DNA of 64,000 bases from Belnapia sp. F-4-1 (GCF_000802185.1 NZ_KN676113.1:592581-656580), one strand, 5' to 3'. Counted from the stretch's first letter, positions 8,134 through 17,440 are shown. The notes: a model not told the origin generated them from the letters alone. Numbers and translations are program-made.

Positions 8134-9111
8134 ATGACACGCATCACCCGCCGCACGGCGCTCGCCAGCCTGCTCGCCACCCCCGCCCTGGCCCAGGCCG
8201 AGTGGCGCCCGAGCCAGCCCATCCGCATCGTCGTCCCGGCCGCCCCCGGCGGCACGGCCGACATCAGCGCCCGCCTGCTCGCCCCCTACCTGCAGAGCCA
8301 TTTCGGCCAGAATTGCGTGGTCGAGAACCGCTCCGGCGCCGGCGGCGTCATCGGCACGGCGGAGATCGTGCGCGCCGCGCCGGACGGGCTGAACCTGCTG
8401 CTCGGCAATATCGGCCCGCAGGCCATCGGCCTCTCGCTCTACCGCAGCCTCCCCTATGACCGCACCAGCCTGCTCCCCGTCGCCGGCACCGTGCGTGGGC
8501 CGAACGTCCTCGTCGTCCACCCGTCGGTGCCGGCGAATTCGTTGCCCGAGCTCGTGGCCTATCTGAAGGCCAATCCCGGCAAGATCAGTTACGGCTCTCC
8601 CGGCGTCGGCCAGTCGCCGCACCTCACCGGCGTCTGGTTCAACCAGGCGACCGGGACGGAGTCGATCCACGTCCCCTTCCGCGGCGCCGGCCCGGCGGCG
8701 GTGGAGCTGGTGGCCGGCAACATCCAGTACATGTGGGACAACCTGACGAGCGGCATCCAGCAGATCAGGGCCGGCCGCGTCCGGGCGCTCGCCGTCAGCA
8801 GCGCCGACCGCAACTTCTCCCTTCCCGACATCCCCGCCGCGCGCGAGACGATGCCGGAGCTGGCGCAGTTCGACGTCAACACCTGGTTCGGCATCTTCGT
8901 CCCCGCCGCCACGCCCCGCCCCATCGCCGAGGCGATCAACCGCGCCATGAAGTCCTGGCACGAGACGGAGGAGGTGAAGGCCCGCTGGCGCGAGATGGGC
9001 GGCGTCTCGCTCTACGGCTCGCTCGAGCAATACGCCGCCTTCGTCAACGGCGAGATCGAGAAGTGGGGGCAGGTGATCCGCAAGGAGGGGCTGCAGCTTG
9101 ACGCGGGCTGA
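8134..9111 (+). CDS. Bug-family (TctC-like) periplasmic solute-binding protein
   Basis: A 325-residue extracytoplasmic binding protein of the Bug/TctC family, which capture carboxylates and other small organics, classically for tripartite tricarboxylate transporters. A signal peptide (MTRITRRTALASLLATPALA) precedes the conserved ligand loops: IVVPAAPGGTADISARL, VVENRSGAGGVIGTAEI, and later ANPGKISYGSPGVGQSPHL and VPFRGAGPAAVELVAG. The start at 8134 has GGGAGGAA six bases upstream. No tctA or tctB is nearby, so it is an orphan binding protein; the ligand is unknown. It is followed 23 bases later by a DMT exporter gene on the same strand, which may be cotranscribed. Confidence 0.92.
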   Translation: MTRITRRTALASLLATPALAQAEWRPSQPIRIVVPAAPGGTADISARLLAPYLQSHFGQNCVVENRSGAGGVIGTAEIVRAAPDGLNLLLGNIGPQAIGLSLYRSLPYDRTSLLPVAGTVRGPNVLVVHPSVPANSLPELVAYLKANPGKISYGSPGVGQSPHLTGVWFNQATGTESIHVPFRGAGPAAVELVAGNIQYMWDNLTSGIQQIRAGRVRALAVSSADRNFSLPDIPAARETMPELAQFDVNTWFGIFVPAATPRPIAEAINRAMKSWHETEEVKARWREMGGVSLYGSLEQYAAFVNGEIEKWGQVIRKEGLQLDAG

Positions 9112-9134
9112 GGCTCGCCGCAGCTTCGTCCGCA

Positions 9135-10049
9135 ATGATTCTCTCGCCGCTCTGGCTGCCGGTGACCCTGGCCGCCGCGTTGTTCCAGACCTGGCGCACG
9201 GCCATGCAGCAGCGGCTGCGCGGCCAGCTCTCGGTCAATGCGGCGGCGGTGGTGCGCTACCTCTACGGCGTGCCGGTCGGCGCCCTGCTGTTGGCGCTGT
9301 ACCTGCTGATCTTCGGCGGCACGCTGCCGTCGCCGACCCTCGCCTTCCTCCTCTTCGCCGCCGCCGGCGGGCTCGGCCAGATCCTCGGCACCAACCTGCT
9401 CATCATGGCCTTCGGCCATCGCGGCTTCGCCGTCGGCACGGCCTATGCGAAGACCGAGGCGGTGCAGGGCGCCATCCTCGCCCTCATCCTGCTCGGCGAG
9501 CGCATCTCGGCCCTCGCCTGGTGCGGCATCGGCATCGGGGTGGCCGGCGTGCTCTGGCTCTCGCTCGCCGGCCGCGCCGCCTCATGGCGGGAGTTGGCCC
9601 GCGCCACCGTGCAGCCGGCCGCCGTCTGCGGCCTCGCCTCGGGCTTCTTCTTCGCCCTCACCAGCGTCCTCATCAAAAGCGCCAACCTGGCATTGCCCGG
9701 CGAGGATCCGGTGCTGCGTGCCCTGGTGACGCTGGTGGCGGCCAACATCATGCAGACCGTCATGCAAGGCAGCTGGCTGCTGGCGCGGGAGCCGGCGCAG
9801 TTCCGCGCGGTCTTCGCCACCTGGCGGACCAGCGCCCAGGTCGGCGCCCTTTCCGCCTGCGGCTCGGCCTGCTGGTTCACCGCCTTCGCCCTGGCCCCGG
9901 TGGCGCTGGTGCGCGCCGTCGGTCAGGTGGAAATCCTGATGACGCTGCTCTTCAGCCGCTTCTACCTGCGCGAGCAGCCGACGCGGGCCGAAGTGCTGGG
10001 CGCGCTCACCGTCGTCGCGGGCGTGGTGCTGGTGCTGGTCGGGCGCTAG
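9135..10049 (+). CDS. EamA/DMT-superfamily transporter
   Basis: A 304-residue inner-membrane protein with about ten hydrophobic spans arranged as two EamA-like halves, the layout of drug/metabolite exporters of the DMT superfamily. The end of the first half (GTAYAKTEAVQGAILALILLGERIS) and of the second half (RAVGQVEILMTLLFSRFYLREQPTRAEVLGA) show the family's conserved short-helix and GE/RE motifs. The substrate is unknown. It lies 23 bases after the Bug gene and is convergent with the HIBYL-CoA hydrolase gene; a strong hairpin begins at its stop codon. The family assignment is firm and the transport direction is by family. Confidence 0.88.
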   Translation: MILSPLWLPVTLAAALFQTWRTAMQQRLRGQLSVNAAAVVRYLYGVPVGALLLALYLLIFGGTLPSPTLAFLLFAAAGGLGQILGTNLLIMAFGHRGFAVGTAYAKTEAVQGAILALILLGERISALAWCGIGIGVAGVLWLSLAGRAASWRELARATVQPAAVCGLASGFFFALTSVLIKSANLALPGEDPVLRALVTLVAANIMQTVMQGSWLLAREPAQFRAVFATWRTSAQVGALSACGSACWFTAFALAPVALVRAVGQVEILMTLLFSRFYLREQPTRAEVLGALTVVAGVVLVLVGR

Positions 10050-10067
10050 GGCCCGCGATGCGGGCCC
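10049..10067. terminator. Hairpin between convergent genes
   Basis: GGGCCCGC (10049-10056) pairs perfectly with GCGGGCCC (10060-10067) around a 3-base loop. It starts at the last base of the transporter stop codon and lies 14 bases beyond the stop of the opposing gene. There is no T-run, so it may stall polymerase or protect 3' ends rather than act as a full intrinsic terminator. Confidence 0.5.
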
Positions 10068-10081
10068 AGGCCGTCCCCGGC

Positions 10082-11101
10082 CTAGCCCTCGAACATCGCG
10101 GCGATCGCGGCCGGGTCGACCTCCTCGATCGTCGCCGGCTGCCATTGCGGCGTGCTGCCCTTGTCGACCAGCACGCTGCGCACCCCCTCGCGGAAGTCGG
10201 GGTGCCGGTTCACCACGCTCCGGGTGAGCGCCAGCTCCATCGCCAGGCACTCGTCGAGCGTGGCCCCGGCCCCGCGCCGCAGCAGCTCGAGCGAGACCGA
10301 AAGGCTGGTCGGCGACATCCGCCGCAGGATCTTCACCTGCTCCGCCGCCCAGTCCGTCCCCTCGGCCTCCAGCGCCGACAGGATCGCAGGCATGCTGTCG
10401 CGGCCGAAGCAACGGTCGATGGCGGCGCGATGCGGCGCGAAGCCGGCCTCCGGCGGCGCCTCGGCGAAGCGGTCGGCCACCGAGGCATCGCCGCCGAGCA
10501 ACGCCTCGCGCAGTTCCGGCAGCCTGGCCTTCGGCACGAAATGGCTGGCGAGCCCCGCCGCCACCGCATCTCCCCCGCGCAGCCGCGCGCCGGTCAGCGC
10601 CAGCCAGGTGCCGACGGCCCCCGGCAGCTTCGGCAGGATGTGGCTGGTGCCGACATCGGGGAAGAGGGCGATGGCCGTCTCCGGCATGGCCAGCAGCGCC
10701 GCCTCGGTGACGACCACCGGCCGACCATGCACCGAGACGCCGATGCCGCCGCCCATGCAGACGCCGTCGATCAGCGAGACCCAGGGCTTCGCCAGCGTGG
10801 CGATGCCGCGGTTCACCGCATATTCCTCGGCGAAGAAGGACTCGATGGCCGCCGTGTCGCCGGCGATCGCCTGCTCGCGCACCCGCCGCACATCGCCGCC
10901 CGCGCAGAAGGCCTTGCCGCCCGCGCCCTCGACGATGAAGAGGGCGACGTCCGGGTCCGCGCCCCAGGTGTCGAGCGCCGACTGGAAGCCGCGAATCATG
11001 GCGAGGTCGAGCGCGTTCAGCGTCTTCGGCCGGTTCATCAGCAGGGTCGCGGCGGCGCCTTCGCGGCGGGCGATGATGGTGGGCTCGGTGGCGTCGCTCA
11101 C
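10082..11101 (-). CDS. 3-hydroxyisobutyryl-CoA hydrolase family protein
   Basis: A 339-residue crotonase-fold protein of the HIBYL-CoA hydrolase branch, which releases 3-hydroxyisobutyrate from its CoA ester in valine breakdown. The oxyanion-hole and substrate loops are FCAGGDVRRV (65-74) and the stretch VSLIDGVCMGGGIGVSVHGR (108-127). The segment MPETAIALFPDVG (139-151) carries the catalytic glutamate and aspartate (E141, D149) typical of this branch rather than of enoyl-CoA hydratases. The C-terminal region (ADRFAEAPPEAGFAPHRAAI onward) also fits HIBCH length. No other valine-pathway gene adjoins it, although hbd and etfBA lie just beyond. It could act on other 3-hydroxyacyl-CoAs. Confidence 0.87.
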   Translation of the reverse strand: MSDATEPTIIARREGAAATLLMNRPKTLNALDLAMIRGFQSALDTWGADPDVALFIVEGAGGKAFCAGGDVRRVREQAIAGDTAAIESFFAEEYAVNRGIATLAKPWVSLIDGVCMGGGIGVSVHGRPVVVTEAALLAMPETAIALFPDVGTSHILPKLPGAVGTWLALTGARLRGGDAVAAGLASHFVPKARLPELREALLGGDASVADRFAEAPPEAGFAPHRAAIDRCFGRDSMPAILSALEAEGTDWAAEQVKILRRMSPTSLSVSLELLRRGAGATLDECLAMELALTRSVVNRHPDFREGVRSVLVDKGSTPQWQPATIEEVDPAAIAAMFEG

Positions 11102-11208
11102 GCGGGTTTCCTCGGTTATGCCGGCCGAAGCTATGCCGCGGCCGGGCCGCCTGCAACCGGCCGCCGCCCTGATCGTTGGTCCCCCGACACCCCGAAACGG
11201 AGACCCCC

Positions 11209-11724
11209 ATGCCGGAAACCCGCAGCGACGCCGAGGCCAAGCGCAAGGTCTGGGAAATGATCAAGGACATCGACGTGACCATGATGGTCACGCAGGACGG
11301 CGAGGGCCGCTTCCGCGGCCGGCCGATGCGCGCGGTCAACAAGGAGTTCGACGGCGTGCTCTGGTTCTTCGCCAGCGCCGGCAGCCCCGTCACCGGCGAG
11401 GCCAAGGATGACGGCCGCGTCCTCCTCGCCTTCTCCGATCCCAGCAGCCAGAACTACGTCTCCATCTACGGCATGGCCGAGGTGGTGAAGGATGTGGCGA
11501 AGCAGAAGGCGCTCTGGAGCGAGCCGCTGCGCGTCTGGTTCCCGGCCGGCGCCGAGGACCCTAAGATCGAGCTGATCCGCGTCGAATGCCAGGGCGCCGA
11601 GTACTGGGACAGCCCGAGCAGCACGCTTGTCCATGCCTATGGCTACATCAAGGCCGTCACCACCGGCGAGCCGCCGCATCCCGGCGAGAACGACAAGGTC
11701 GACTTCACCAAGAAGGCCGGCTGA
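11209..11724 (+). CDS. Pyridoxamine 5'-phosphate oxidase-fold / general stress protein
   Basis: A 171-residue flavin-binding split-barrel protein of the PNPOx-like general stress (GSP26-type) group, probably cytoplasmic and FMN-binding, with no defined reaction. The recognisable parts are KVWEMIKDIDVTMMVTQDG (residues 14-32), GRPMRAVNKEFDGVLWFFAS (43-62) and VSIYGMAEVVKD, with a lysine-rich C-terminus (NDKVDFTKKAG). The start at 11209 was preferred to an upstream reading at 11176 because the protein family begins at this point. It is convergent with hbd, and a strong hairpin sits between the two. True PdxH activity is unlikely given the short length. Confidence 0.85.
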   Translation: MPETRSDAEAKRKVWEMIKDIDVTMMVTQDGEGRFRGRPMRAVNKEFDGVLWFFASAGSPVTGEAKDDGRVLLAFSDPSSQNYVSIYGMAEVVKDVAKQKALWSEPLRVWFPAGAEDPKIELIRVECQGAEYWDSPSSTLVHAYGYIKAVTTGEPPHPGENDKVDFTKKAG

Positions 11725-11732
11725 GGCGCCAT

Positions 11733-11756
11733 GGCCGGGCGGCAAACCGCCCGGCC
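11733..11756. terminator. Bidirectional terminator-like hairpin
   Basis: GGCCGGGCGG (11733-11742) and CCGCCCGGCC (11747-11756) form a perfect 10-bp stem with a CAAA loop. It lies 8 bases after the stop of the PNPOx-like gene and 6 bases beyond the stop of the convergent hbd gene. Only TT follows the stem, so termination would depend on stem strength. Confidence 0.6.
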
Positions 11757-11762
11757 TTCGCC

Positions 11763-12641
11763 CTACCGCGTCGGCGTCGGCGGGTTGGTCGAGTAGTCGT
11801 AGAAGCCCCTGCCCGACTTGCGGCCGAGCCATCCCGCCTCGACATACTTCGCCAGCAGCGGGCAGGGCCGGTATTTCGGGTCGCCCAAGCCCTCGTGCAG
11901 CACCTTGAGCACGCTGTAGAGCGTGTCGAGGCCGACGAAGTCGCTGAGCTCCAGCGGCCCCATCGGATGGTTGGCGCCGAGCTTCATGCCGGCATCGATC
12001 GCGCGGACGTCGCCGACGCCCTCCATCAGCGCGAAGATCGCCTCGTTCAGCATCGGGCAGAGGATGCGGTTGACGACGAAGGCCGGGTAGTCGGCCGCCG
12101 CCACCACCGTCTTGCCCATCCGCTCGGCGAGGGCCGTGACGGCGGCAACCGTCGCATCCTCCGTAGCGAGGCCGCGGATGACCTCGACCAGCTTCATCAT
12201 CGGCACCGGGTTGAAGAAGTGCATGCCGACGAAGCGGCCGGGCCGGTCCGTCGCCGCACCCAGGCGCGTGATGGGGATGGAGGAGGTGTTGGTGGCGAGG
12301 ATCGCGTCCGGCCGCAAGATCGGGCAGACACTCGAGAAGATCTTCTTCTTGATCTCCTCGTTCTCGGTCGCCGCCTCGATGACGAGGTCGCAATCGGCGA
12401 AGGCGGCGAAGTCGGTGCCGGCGGCGATGCGCGCCAGCGCCTCCTCCTTCGCACCGGCCGCGATGCCACCCTTCGCCGCCTGGCGGTCGAGGTTCTTGCC
12501 GATGGTCGCCAGCGCCTTCTCGAGCGCCGCCGGGTTCACATCGACCAGCGCCACCGGCACGCCGGAAAGGGCCGCGACATGCGCGATGCCGTTGCCCATC
12601 AGCCCGGCGCCGATGACGCCGAGCTTCTTGACCTCCGCCAT
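11763..12641 (-). CDS. hbd: 3-hydroxybutyryl-CoA dehydrogenase
   Basis: NAD(P)-dependent dehydrogenase that interconverts acetoacetyl-CoA and 3-hydroxybutyryl-CoA (or longer homologues) in beta-oxidation or PHB-related metabolism. The 292 residues are full length. The Rossmann motif is GVIGAGLMGNGIAHVA (8-23), the catalytic-histidine loop is VGMHFFNPVPMMKLVEVIRG, and the C-terminal dimer domain contains MLNEAIFALMEGVGDVRAID and GLDTLYSVLKVLHEGLGD. It starts 3 bases after the stop of etfA, so etfB-etfA-hbd form one operon that couples acyl-CoA oxidation to electron transfer. A PaaH-like role in phenylacetate breakdown is possible but not supported by neighbours. Confidence 0.94.
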   Translation of the reverse strand: MAEVKKLGVIGAGLMGNGIAHVAALSGVPVALVDVNPAALEKALATIGKNLDRQAAKGGIAAGAKEEALARIAAGTDFAAFADCDLVIEAATENEEIKKKIFSSVCPILRPDAILATNTSSIPITRLGAATDRPGRFVGMHFFNPVPMMKLVEVIRGLATEDATVAAVTALAERMGKTVVAAADYPAFVVNRILCPMLNEAIFALMEGVGDVRAIDAGMKLGANHPMGPLELSDFVGLDTLYSVLKVLHEGLGDPKYRPCPLLAKYVEAGWLGRKSGRGFYDYSTNPPTPTR

Positions 12642-12644
12642 GGC

Positions 12645-13574
12645 CTACTTCTTCGCCAGCTCGGACTCGAATTCCGGCATGACCTTGAACAGGTCGCCGA
12701 CCAGGCCGTAATCGGCCACCGAGAAGATCGGCGCCTCCTCATCCTTGTTGATGGCGACGATGACCTTGCTGTCCTTCATCCCCGCCAGATGCTGGATGGC
12801 GCCCGAGATGCCGACGGCGATGTAGAGGTCCGGCGCCACGATCTTGCCGGTCTGGCCGACCTGGTGGTCGTTCGGCGCGTAGCCGGCATCGACCGCGGCG
12901 CGCGAGGCGCCGACGGCGGCGCCGAGCTTGTCGGCCACGCTCTCGATGATGTGGAAATTCTCCGCCGAGCCCATGGCGCGGCCACCGGAGACGACGACCT
13001 TCGCTGCCGTCAGCTCTGGCCGCTCGGACTTGGCGATCTCGGCGCCGAGGAAGTTGGAGAGGCCGGGATCCTCGCCCTTCGGCGCAGCCTCGACGGCGGC
13101 GCTGCCGCCCTCGGCGGCGGCCGGGTCGAAGCTCGCGGCGCGGACGGTGATGACCTTCTTCGGGTCGGCCGACTTCACCGTCGCCAGCGCGTTGCCGGCA
13201 TAGATCGGGCGGACGAAGGTGTCGGCATCGACCACGCCGGCGATGTCGGAGATCACCTGCACGTCGAGCAGGGCGGCGAGGCGCGGCATCACGTTCTTGC
13301 CGGCGGCCGAGGCCGGGGCCAGCAGGTGGGAATACTCGGGCGCCATCGAGACCAGCAGGGCGGCCAGCGGCTCGGCGAGGCCGTTGGTGTAGAGCGCGTC
13401 CTCGGTATGGAGGACCTTCGCCACGCCGGCGACCTTGGCGGCGCTGTCCGCCGCCGAGCGCGGGCCGAGGACCAGCACCGTCACGTCGCCGAGCTTGCTT
13501 GCCGCCGCAACGGCGCTGCGGGTCGGCTGCGTCACCGCCGACCCATCATGGTCGGCCAGAACCAGGACTGCCAT
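12645..13574 (-). CDS. etfA: Electron transfer flavoprotein subunit alpha
   Basis: Alpha (FAD-binding) subunit of ETF, the cytoplasmic carrier that takes electrons from acyl-CoA dehydrogenases to ETF-quinone oxidoreductase. The 309 residues begin [14 protein letters not shown] and contain the FAD-binding C-terminal domain: [54 protein letters not shown] and [20 protein letters not shown], all diagnostic. Its gene starts 2 bases after the stop of etfB, and hbd follows 3 bases later. The subunit is complete, with no unusual residues in the motifs. Confidence 0.97.
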   Translation of the reverse strand: MAVLVLADHDGSAVTQPTRSAVAAASKLGDVTVLVLGPRSAADSAAKVAGVAKVLHTEDALYTNGLAEPLAALLVSMAPEYSHLLAPASAAGKNVMPRLAALLDVQVISDIAGVVDADTFVRPIYAGNALATVKSADPKKVITVRAASFDPAAAEGGSAAVEAAPKGEDPGLSNFLGAEIAKSERPELTAAKVVVSGGRAMGSAENFHIIESVADKLGAAVGASRAAVDAGYAPNDHQVGQTGKIVAPDLYIAVGISGAIQHLAGMKDSKVIVAINKDEEAPIFSVADYGLVGDLFKVMPEFESELAKK

Positions 13575-13576
13575 GG

Positions 13577-14326
13577 TCAGATCACCTTCGCTTCGTTGCG
13601 CAGCTTCTCGACAAGTTCCTGCACCGAGCCGACCTTCTTACCGGCCTGGCGCTTCGGCGGCTCCTCCACCTTGAGCACCGTCAGGCGCGGCGAGACGTCG
13701 ACGCCGAGATCGGCCGGCTTCAGCGTCTCGATCGGCTTCTTGCGGGCCTTCATGATGTTGGGGAGCGAGGCGTAGCGCGGCTCGTTCAGGCGGAGATCGG
13801 TGGTGACGATCGCCGGCAGCTTGAGCTGGAGGCGCTCGAGGCCGCCATCGACCTCGCGCGTCACCTTGATGCCGCCGTCGGCCGGCTCGACCTTCGAGGC
13901 GTAGGTGCCCTGCGGCCAGCCGAGCAGCGCCGCCAGCATCTGGCCGGTGGCGTTCATGTCGTCGTCGATCGCCTGCTTGCCGAGGATGACGAGGTCCGGG
14001 CTTTCCTTGGCGATGACGGCCTTGAGCAGCTTGGCCACCGCCAGCGGCTCCAGGATGCCGTCATGCTCGATCAGGATGCCGCGATCGGCACCCATGGCGA
14101 GGGCAGTGCGGATCTGCTCCTGGCAGGCGGTCGGGCCGGCGGAGACGGCAATGATTTCGGTCGCGGCGCCCTTCTCCTTCAGGCGAACCGCTTCCTCGAC
14201 GGCAATCTCGTCGAAGGGGTTCATCGACATCTTGACGTTCGCGGTCTCGACGCCGGTATGATCCGCCTTCACGCGGACCTTCACGTTGTAATCGACGACC
14301 CGCTTGACGGGGACGAGGAGCTTCAT
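13577..14326 (-). CDS. etfB: Electron transfer flavoprotein subunit beta
   Basis: Beta (AMP-binding) subunit of ETF and partner of EtfA. The 249-residue protein starts [20 protein letters not shown], the usual EtfB beginning, and shows the family signature [20 protein letters not shown], the AMP-site region [12 protein letters not shown] and [15 protein letters not shown] longer in-frame reading to 14506 was rejected because its extra residues match nothing in the family and would run through a palindromic intergenic region. It is the first gene of etfB-etfA-hbd; the HIG1-type gene lies upstream on the same strand, about 290 bases away. Confidence 0.97.
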   Translation of the reverse strand: MKLLVPVKRVVDYNVKVRVKADHTGVETANVKMSMNPFDEIAVEEAVRLKEKGAATEIIAVSAGPTACQEQIRTALAMGADRGILIEHDGILEPLAVAKLLKAVIAKESPDLVILGKQAIDDDMNATGQMLAALLGWPQGTYASKVEPADGGIKVTREVDGGLERLQLKLPAIVTTDLRLNEPRYASLPNIMKARKKPIETLKPADLGVDVSPRLTVLKVEEPPKRQAGKKVGSVQELVEKLRNEAKVI

Positions 14327-14438
14327 CGCCTCTGCCGTTTCCTGCGTGCTGTTGATGATTCCCCCGGCGCCCCGTACGGGCGGCGGAGCCGATCGTGGGG
14401 GCGTGGCACGACCTCTATCCCCCAGACCGATACGTTTA

Positions 14439-14542
14439 AGCATGATCGCCGAAGGCTGGAACGGCCGTAGGCGTGAACCATGCGACAAGGCAGTAAGCCT
14501 GAGCATGATCGGCGGCCCTCGGACCGCCGGTCATGCTCAGGC
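14439..14542. repeat. Long palindrome with partial second copy
   Basis: GCCTGAGCATGA (14497-14508) and TCATGCTCAGGC (14531-14542) are perfect 12-base arms. The inner bases pair as well (CGGCGG at 14510-14515 with CCGCCG at 14524-14529), giving a stem of about 19 bp with a loop of about 8. A direct copy of the 10-mer AGCATGATCG at 14439-14448 repeats 14502-14511. It lies between the HIG1 gene (stop 14618) and etfB (start 14326), so it could terminate the former or be an intergenic repeat element found elsewhere in the genome. The remainder of this roughly 290-base gap shows no gene. Confidence 0.6.
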
Positions 14543-14617
14543 GGGGGCGGGCCCCCAGGAATTCCGCGGCAAAATAGGTCGGCCCGGCGCGCCCTGTCAA
14601 AGCGGGCCGGTCGGCTG

Positions 14618-14812
14618 CTATCCGCGGGAAACCGCCAGCAGCAGGGCGAATAGCAGCAGCGTGATGCCCTGGATCACCACGCGCCAGCGCATCAGCAGGT
14701 TGGAGCGTTCCCCGCTGCCGTCGCCCCGCGCCAGCCCGAACATGCCGGCAAAGAGTGTGCCGAGGGTCGCCAGCATGCCGATGGCGACCAGGAAGGTCAG
14801 GATCGTCTTCAT
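14618..14812 (-). CDS. HIG1-domain / twin transmembrane protein
   Basis: A 64-residue inner-membrane protein with two hydrophobic spans (about 4-26 and 45-61) joined by a short loop. The loop and second-span entry read GLARGDGSGERSNLLMRWRV and VIQGITLLLFALLL, which fits the bacterial HIG1-like twin-transmembrane proteins. Relatives in mitochondria stabilise respiratory supercomplexes; a role in respiration here is inference, but its position next to etfB, etfA and hbd agrees with it. It is transcribed in the same direction as etfB, about 290 bases upstream and separated by a strong palindrome. Confidence 0.82.
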   Translation of the reverse strand: MKTILTFLVAIGMLATLGTLFAGMFGLARGDGSGERSNLLMRWRVVIQGITLLLFALLLAVSRG

Positions 14813-14898
14813 CCTTCCCAGGTAAACGCTTTACCGCGGGTTACAATGCCGCGCTCACCGCTTGACCCGCGCCGGGGGATGGGGTTGCTGCCGGCCCC

Positions 14899-17379
14899 AT
14901 GAGCTTGTTCCGCATCATCCCTGTGCTGCTCCTGCTCGCGGGCCCTGCCCTGGCCCAGGCGCCTGCGCCCCAGGCACGGCCGGCCACGGCCCCGAGCAGC
15001 CTCAACGCCGAGGATATCGACCGGCTGACCTCGCTGTTGCAGGACCCGGGCCGCCGGGCGGAATTCCTGCGCACGCTGGAGGCGCTGTCGGCGGCCAGCC
15101 GCGCCCATGGGGGCACGGCCGGCGAGGGGTCCCTGCCGCAGGCCGGGCGCGCCGCGGCACCGGTGGCGGCCGATCCGGCATCGACCCCTGCCTCCCCCTC
15201 CGGCCGCGAAGCCGCGCAGGCCGAGGCGGAGGCGAGCCCGCCCCAAGGGGCGAACCAGGCAGCCAAGCCCGCCGCCCCACCCGCCGCAGCGGCGACGCCC
15301 CCGGCCCCGGCGGCCGATGCCCCGCCGGCGGAACCGCTGATCGCGCCCAACACGGTTGGCGCGCAGCTGCTGACGGGCCTTTCCGGCCGGATCGGCGCCA
15401 TGGCCGACAGCCTGCTCGATGCGGTCCGCTCCATGGCGGACCTGCCGGCGCTGTGGGAGGCGACGGTGCAGCTGGCGCGCGACCCGGTGGCGCAGACCCG
15501 CATGCTGGACGCGGCCTGGAAGCTGCTGCTGCTGGTCGGGCTCGGCCTGGCGGCGGAGGCGGCCGTCGCCCGCGCCTTCGGGCGGCTGCGGCGCTGGCTG
15601 GACGCCGCGGCGCCACGCGAGCACGAGAAATGGACCTGGCTGAAGCGCATGCCGCTGGTGCTGCTGCGCCTGTTGCTCGACCTGCTGCCGATCGCCGCCT
15701 TCGGGCTCACGGTCTACGGGCTGATCGGGCTGGTGAAGCCGCTGCCGACCACGCGGCTGGTCGGGCTGATGATTGCTCATGTCTATATGGGCTCGCGCAC
15801 GGCCTATGCCCTGGCGCGGGCGCTGCTCTCGCCGGCCTCCAACCACCTGCGGCTGATCCCCTGCTCGCAGCAGGCGGCGGCGGCCAGCATCGGCTGGCTG
15901 CGGCGGCTGATGCTGGTCGGCGTCGGCGGCTATGTGGTGGCCGAGGCGGGGCTGTTCCTGGGCCTGCCCTGGGCGGCCTATGACGCGATCATCAACGTCA
16001 CCCTGCTGGTCAACTCGCTGCTGCTGGTGCGGCTGGTGCTGCAGCAGCGCGAGGCGGTGGCCTCGACGCTGCGGGCCAAGCCGCTGGAGCCGGGCGAGGT
16101 GCCGGACCGCACGCGGCTGGTGCTGCGCGGCCTGCGCAACCGGCTGGCCGAGATCTGGCACGTCATGGTCATCCTCTGGCTGGTCGCCGGCTGGGTGGTC
16201 TGGGCGCTGGCGCTGGAGAACGGCTTCCAGCGGCTGGCCTGGGGCACGGCGCTGACCCTGCTGGTCGTCGGCGTGGCGAAGGCGCTGGACGAGGGCTTCA
16301 TCCGCCTCACCGACCGGCTGCTCGACCCGATGCACGACCTCGCCAAGCGCTGGCCGGGCCTGCCGGCGCGGGCGGCGACCTATGTGCCGCCGGTGCGCGC
16401 CGCCGTCTCGGTGGTGATCGGCGCGGCGGCGGTGGTGCTGCTGCTGGAAACCTGGGGCTTCGGCGCGCTGGCCTGGTTCCGCGACGGGACGCTCGGCAAC
16501 CGGCTGGTGCAGACGCTGTTCAACATCGCCTGCACGCTGCTGCTGGCGCTGGTGGTGTGGGAGGTGGCCAACTCCTCGATCCAGCGGCGGCTGACGCGCC
16601 TCGCCCGCGACAGCCACGCCGCCCGCAGCGCCCGGGTGCGGACGCTGCTGCCCATGCTGCGGACGGTGCTCGGCGTCTTCATCCTCGTCTTCGTCATATT
16701 GAACGCGCTGTCGCAGCTCGGGCTCAACGTGGCGCCGCTGCTGGCCGGCGCCGGCGTCGTCGGCCTGGCCATCGGCTTCGGCTCGCAGACGCTGGTAAAG
16801 GACGTCATCACCGGCGTCTTCCTGCTGCTCGAGGATGCCGTCGCGGTCGGCGACGTGGTGAATGTCGGCGGCAAGGGGGGCGTCGTGGAGCATCTCTCCA
16901 TCCGCTCGATCAAGCTCAGGGACGGGGACGGGTCGATCCACATCGTGCCCTTCTCGACGGTCACGACCGTGACCAACAGCACGCGCGACTTCGCCTTCGC
17001 CATGGTCGACATCCTCGTTGCCTACGAGACGGACACCGATGCGGCCGGGGCAGCGATCAAGGAGGTCGTCGCCGAGATGCGGAGCGAGGCGCGGTTCAAG
17101 ACGGCGATCCGCGACGAGTTCGACTTCTGGGGCGTCGACAGCCTGGGCCAGGTGGGCGTGCAAATCCGCGGCCGCGTCCGCACCGAGCCGACGCAGCGCT
17201 GGCCGGTGCAGCGCGAGATGATGCGGCGGGTGAAGCGGCGCTTCTACGAGATGGGGATCAACATCCCGCATCAGCCGCTGGCGCCGCTGGAGCGCTCGGC
17301 CAGGCTGCCGGCGGAGGCGGGGGACGAGGCGCCGCCGAAGGCGCCGGCGAAGAAGGGCGAGGCGAAGGCGGCGGAATAG
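14899..17379 (+). CDS. Large MscS-family mechanosensitive channel
   Basis: An 826-residue inner-membrane channel of the MscS superfamily, of the large YbiO/MscK-like type, expected to open under membrane tension and release solutes. A signal peptide (MSLFRIIPVLLLLAGPALA) leads into a disordered Pro/Ala-rich periplasmic region (about 20-150), then many membrane spans from about 195 to 640. The pore helix and beta-domain entry read GVVGLAIGFGSQTLVKDVIT, followed by LLEDAVAVGDVVNVGGKGG and VPFSTVTTVTNSTRDFA, the core MscS signature. The C-terminus ends in a Lys/Ala-rich tail (PPKAPAKKGEAKAAE). It stands alone, downstream of the oppositely oriented HIG1 gene. Confidence 0.93.
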   Translation: MSLFRIIPVLLLLAGPALAQAPAPQARPATAPSSLNAEDIDRLTSLLQDPGRRAEFLRTLEALSAASRAHGGTAGEGSLPQAGRAAAPVAADPASTPASPSGREAAQAEAEASPPQGANQAAKPAAPPAAAATPPAPAADAPPAEPLIAPNTVGAQLLTGLSGRIGAMADSLLDAVRSMADLPALWEATVQLARDPVAQTRMLDAAWKLLLLVGLGLAAEAAVARAFGRLRRWLDAAAPREHEKWTWLKRMPLVLLRLLLDLLPIAAFGLTVYGLIGLVKPLPTTRLVGLMIAHVYMGSRTAYALARALLSPASNHLRLIPCSQQAAAASIGWLRRLMLVGVGGYVVAEAGLFLGLPWAAYDAIINVTLLVNSLLLVRLVLQQREAVASTLRAKPLEPGEVPDRTRLVLRGLRNRLAEIWHVMVILWLVAGWVVWALALENGFQRLAWGTALTLLVVGVAKALDEGFIRLTDRLLDPMHDLAKRWPGLPARAATYVPPVRAAVSVVIGAAAVVLLLETWGFGALAWFRDGTLGNRLVQTLFNIACTLLLALVVWEVANSSIQRRLTRLARDSHAARSARVRTLLPMLRTVLGVFILVFVILNALSQLGLNVAPLLAGAGVVGLAIGFGSQTLVKDVITGVFLLLEDAVAVGDVVNVGGKGGVVEHLSIRSIKLRDGDGSIHIVPFSTVTTVTNSTRDFAFAMVDILVAYETDTDAAGAAIKEVVAEMRSEARFKTAIRDEFDFWGVDSLGQVGVQIRGRVRTEPTQRWPVQREMMRRVKRRFYEMGINIPHQPLAPLERSARLPAEAGDEAPPKAPAKKGEAKAAE

Positions 17380-17440
17380 AGGTTCGGCACCGCGCCGCCG
17401 GGTGCTAGGGTTGCCGCCGCGCAATCCGGAGGTTGGAACG

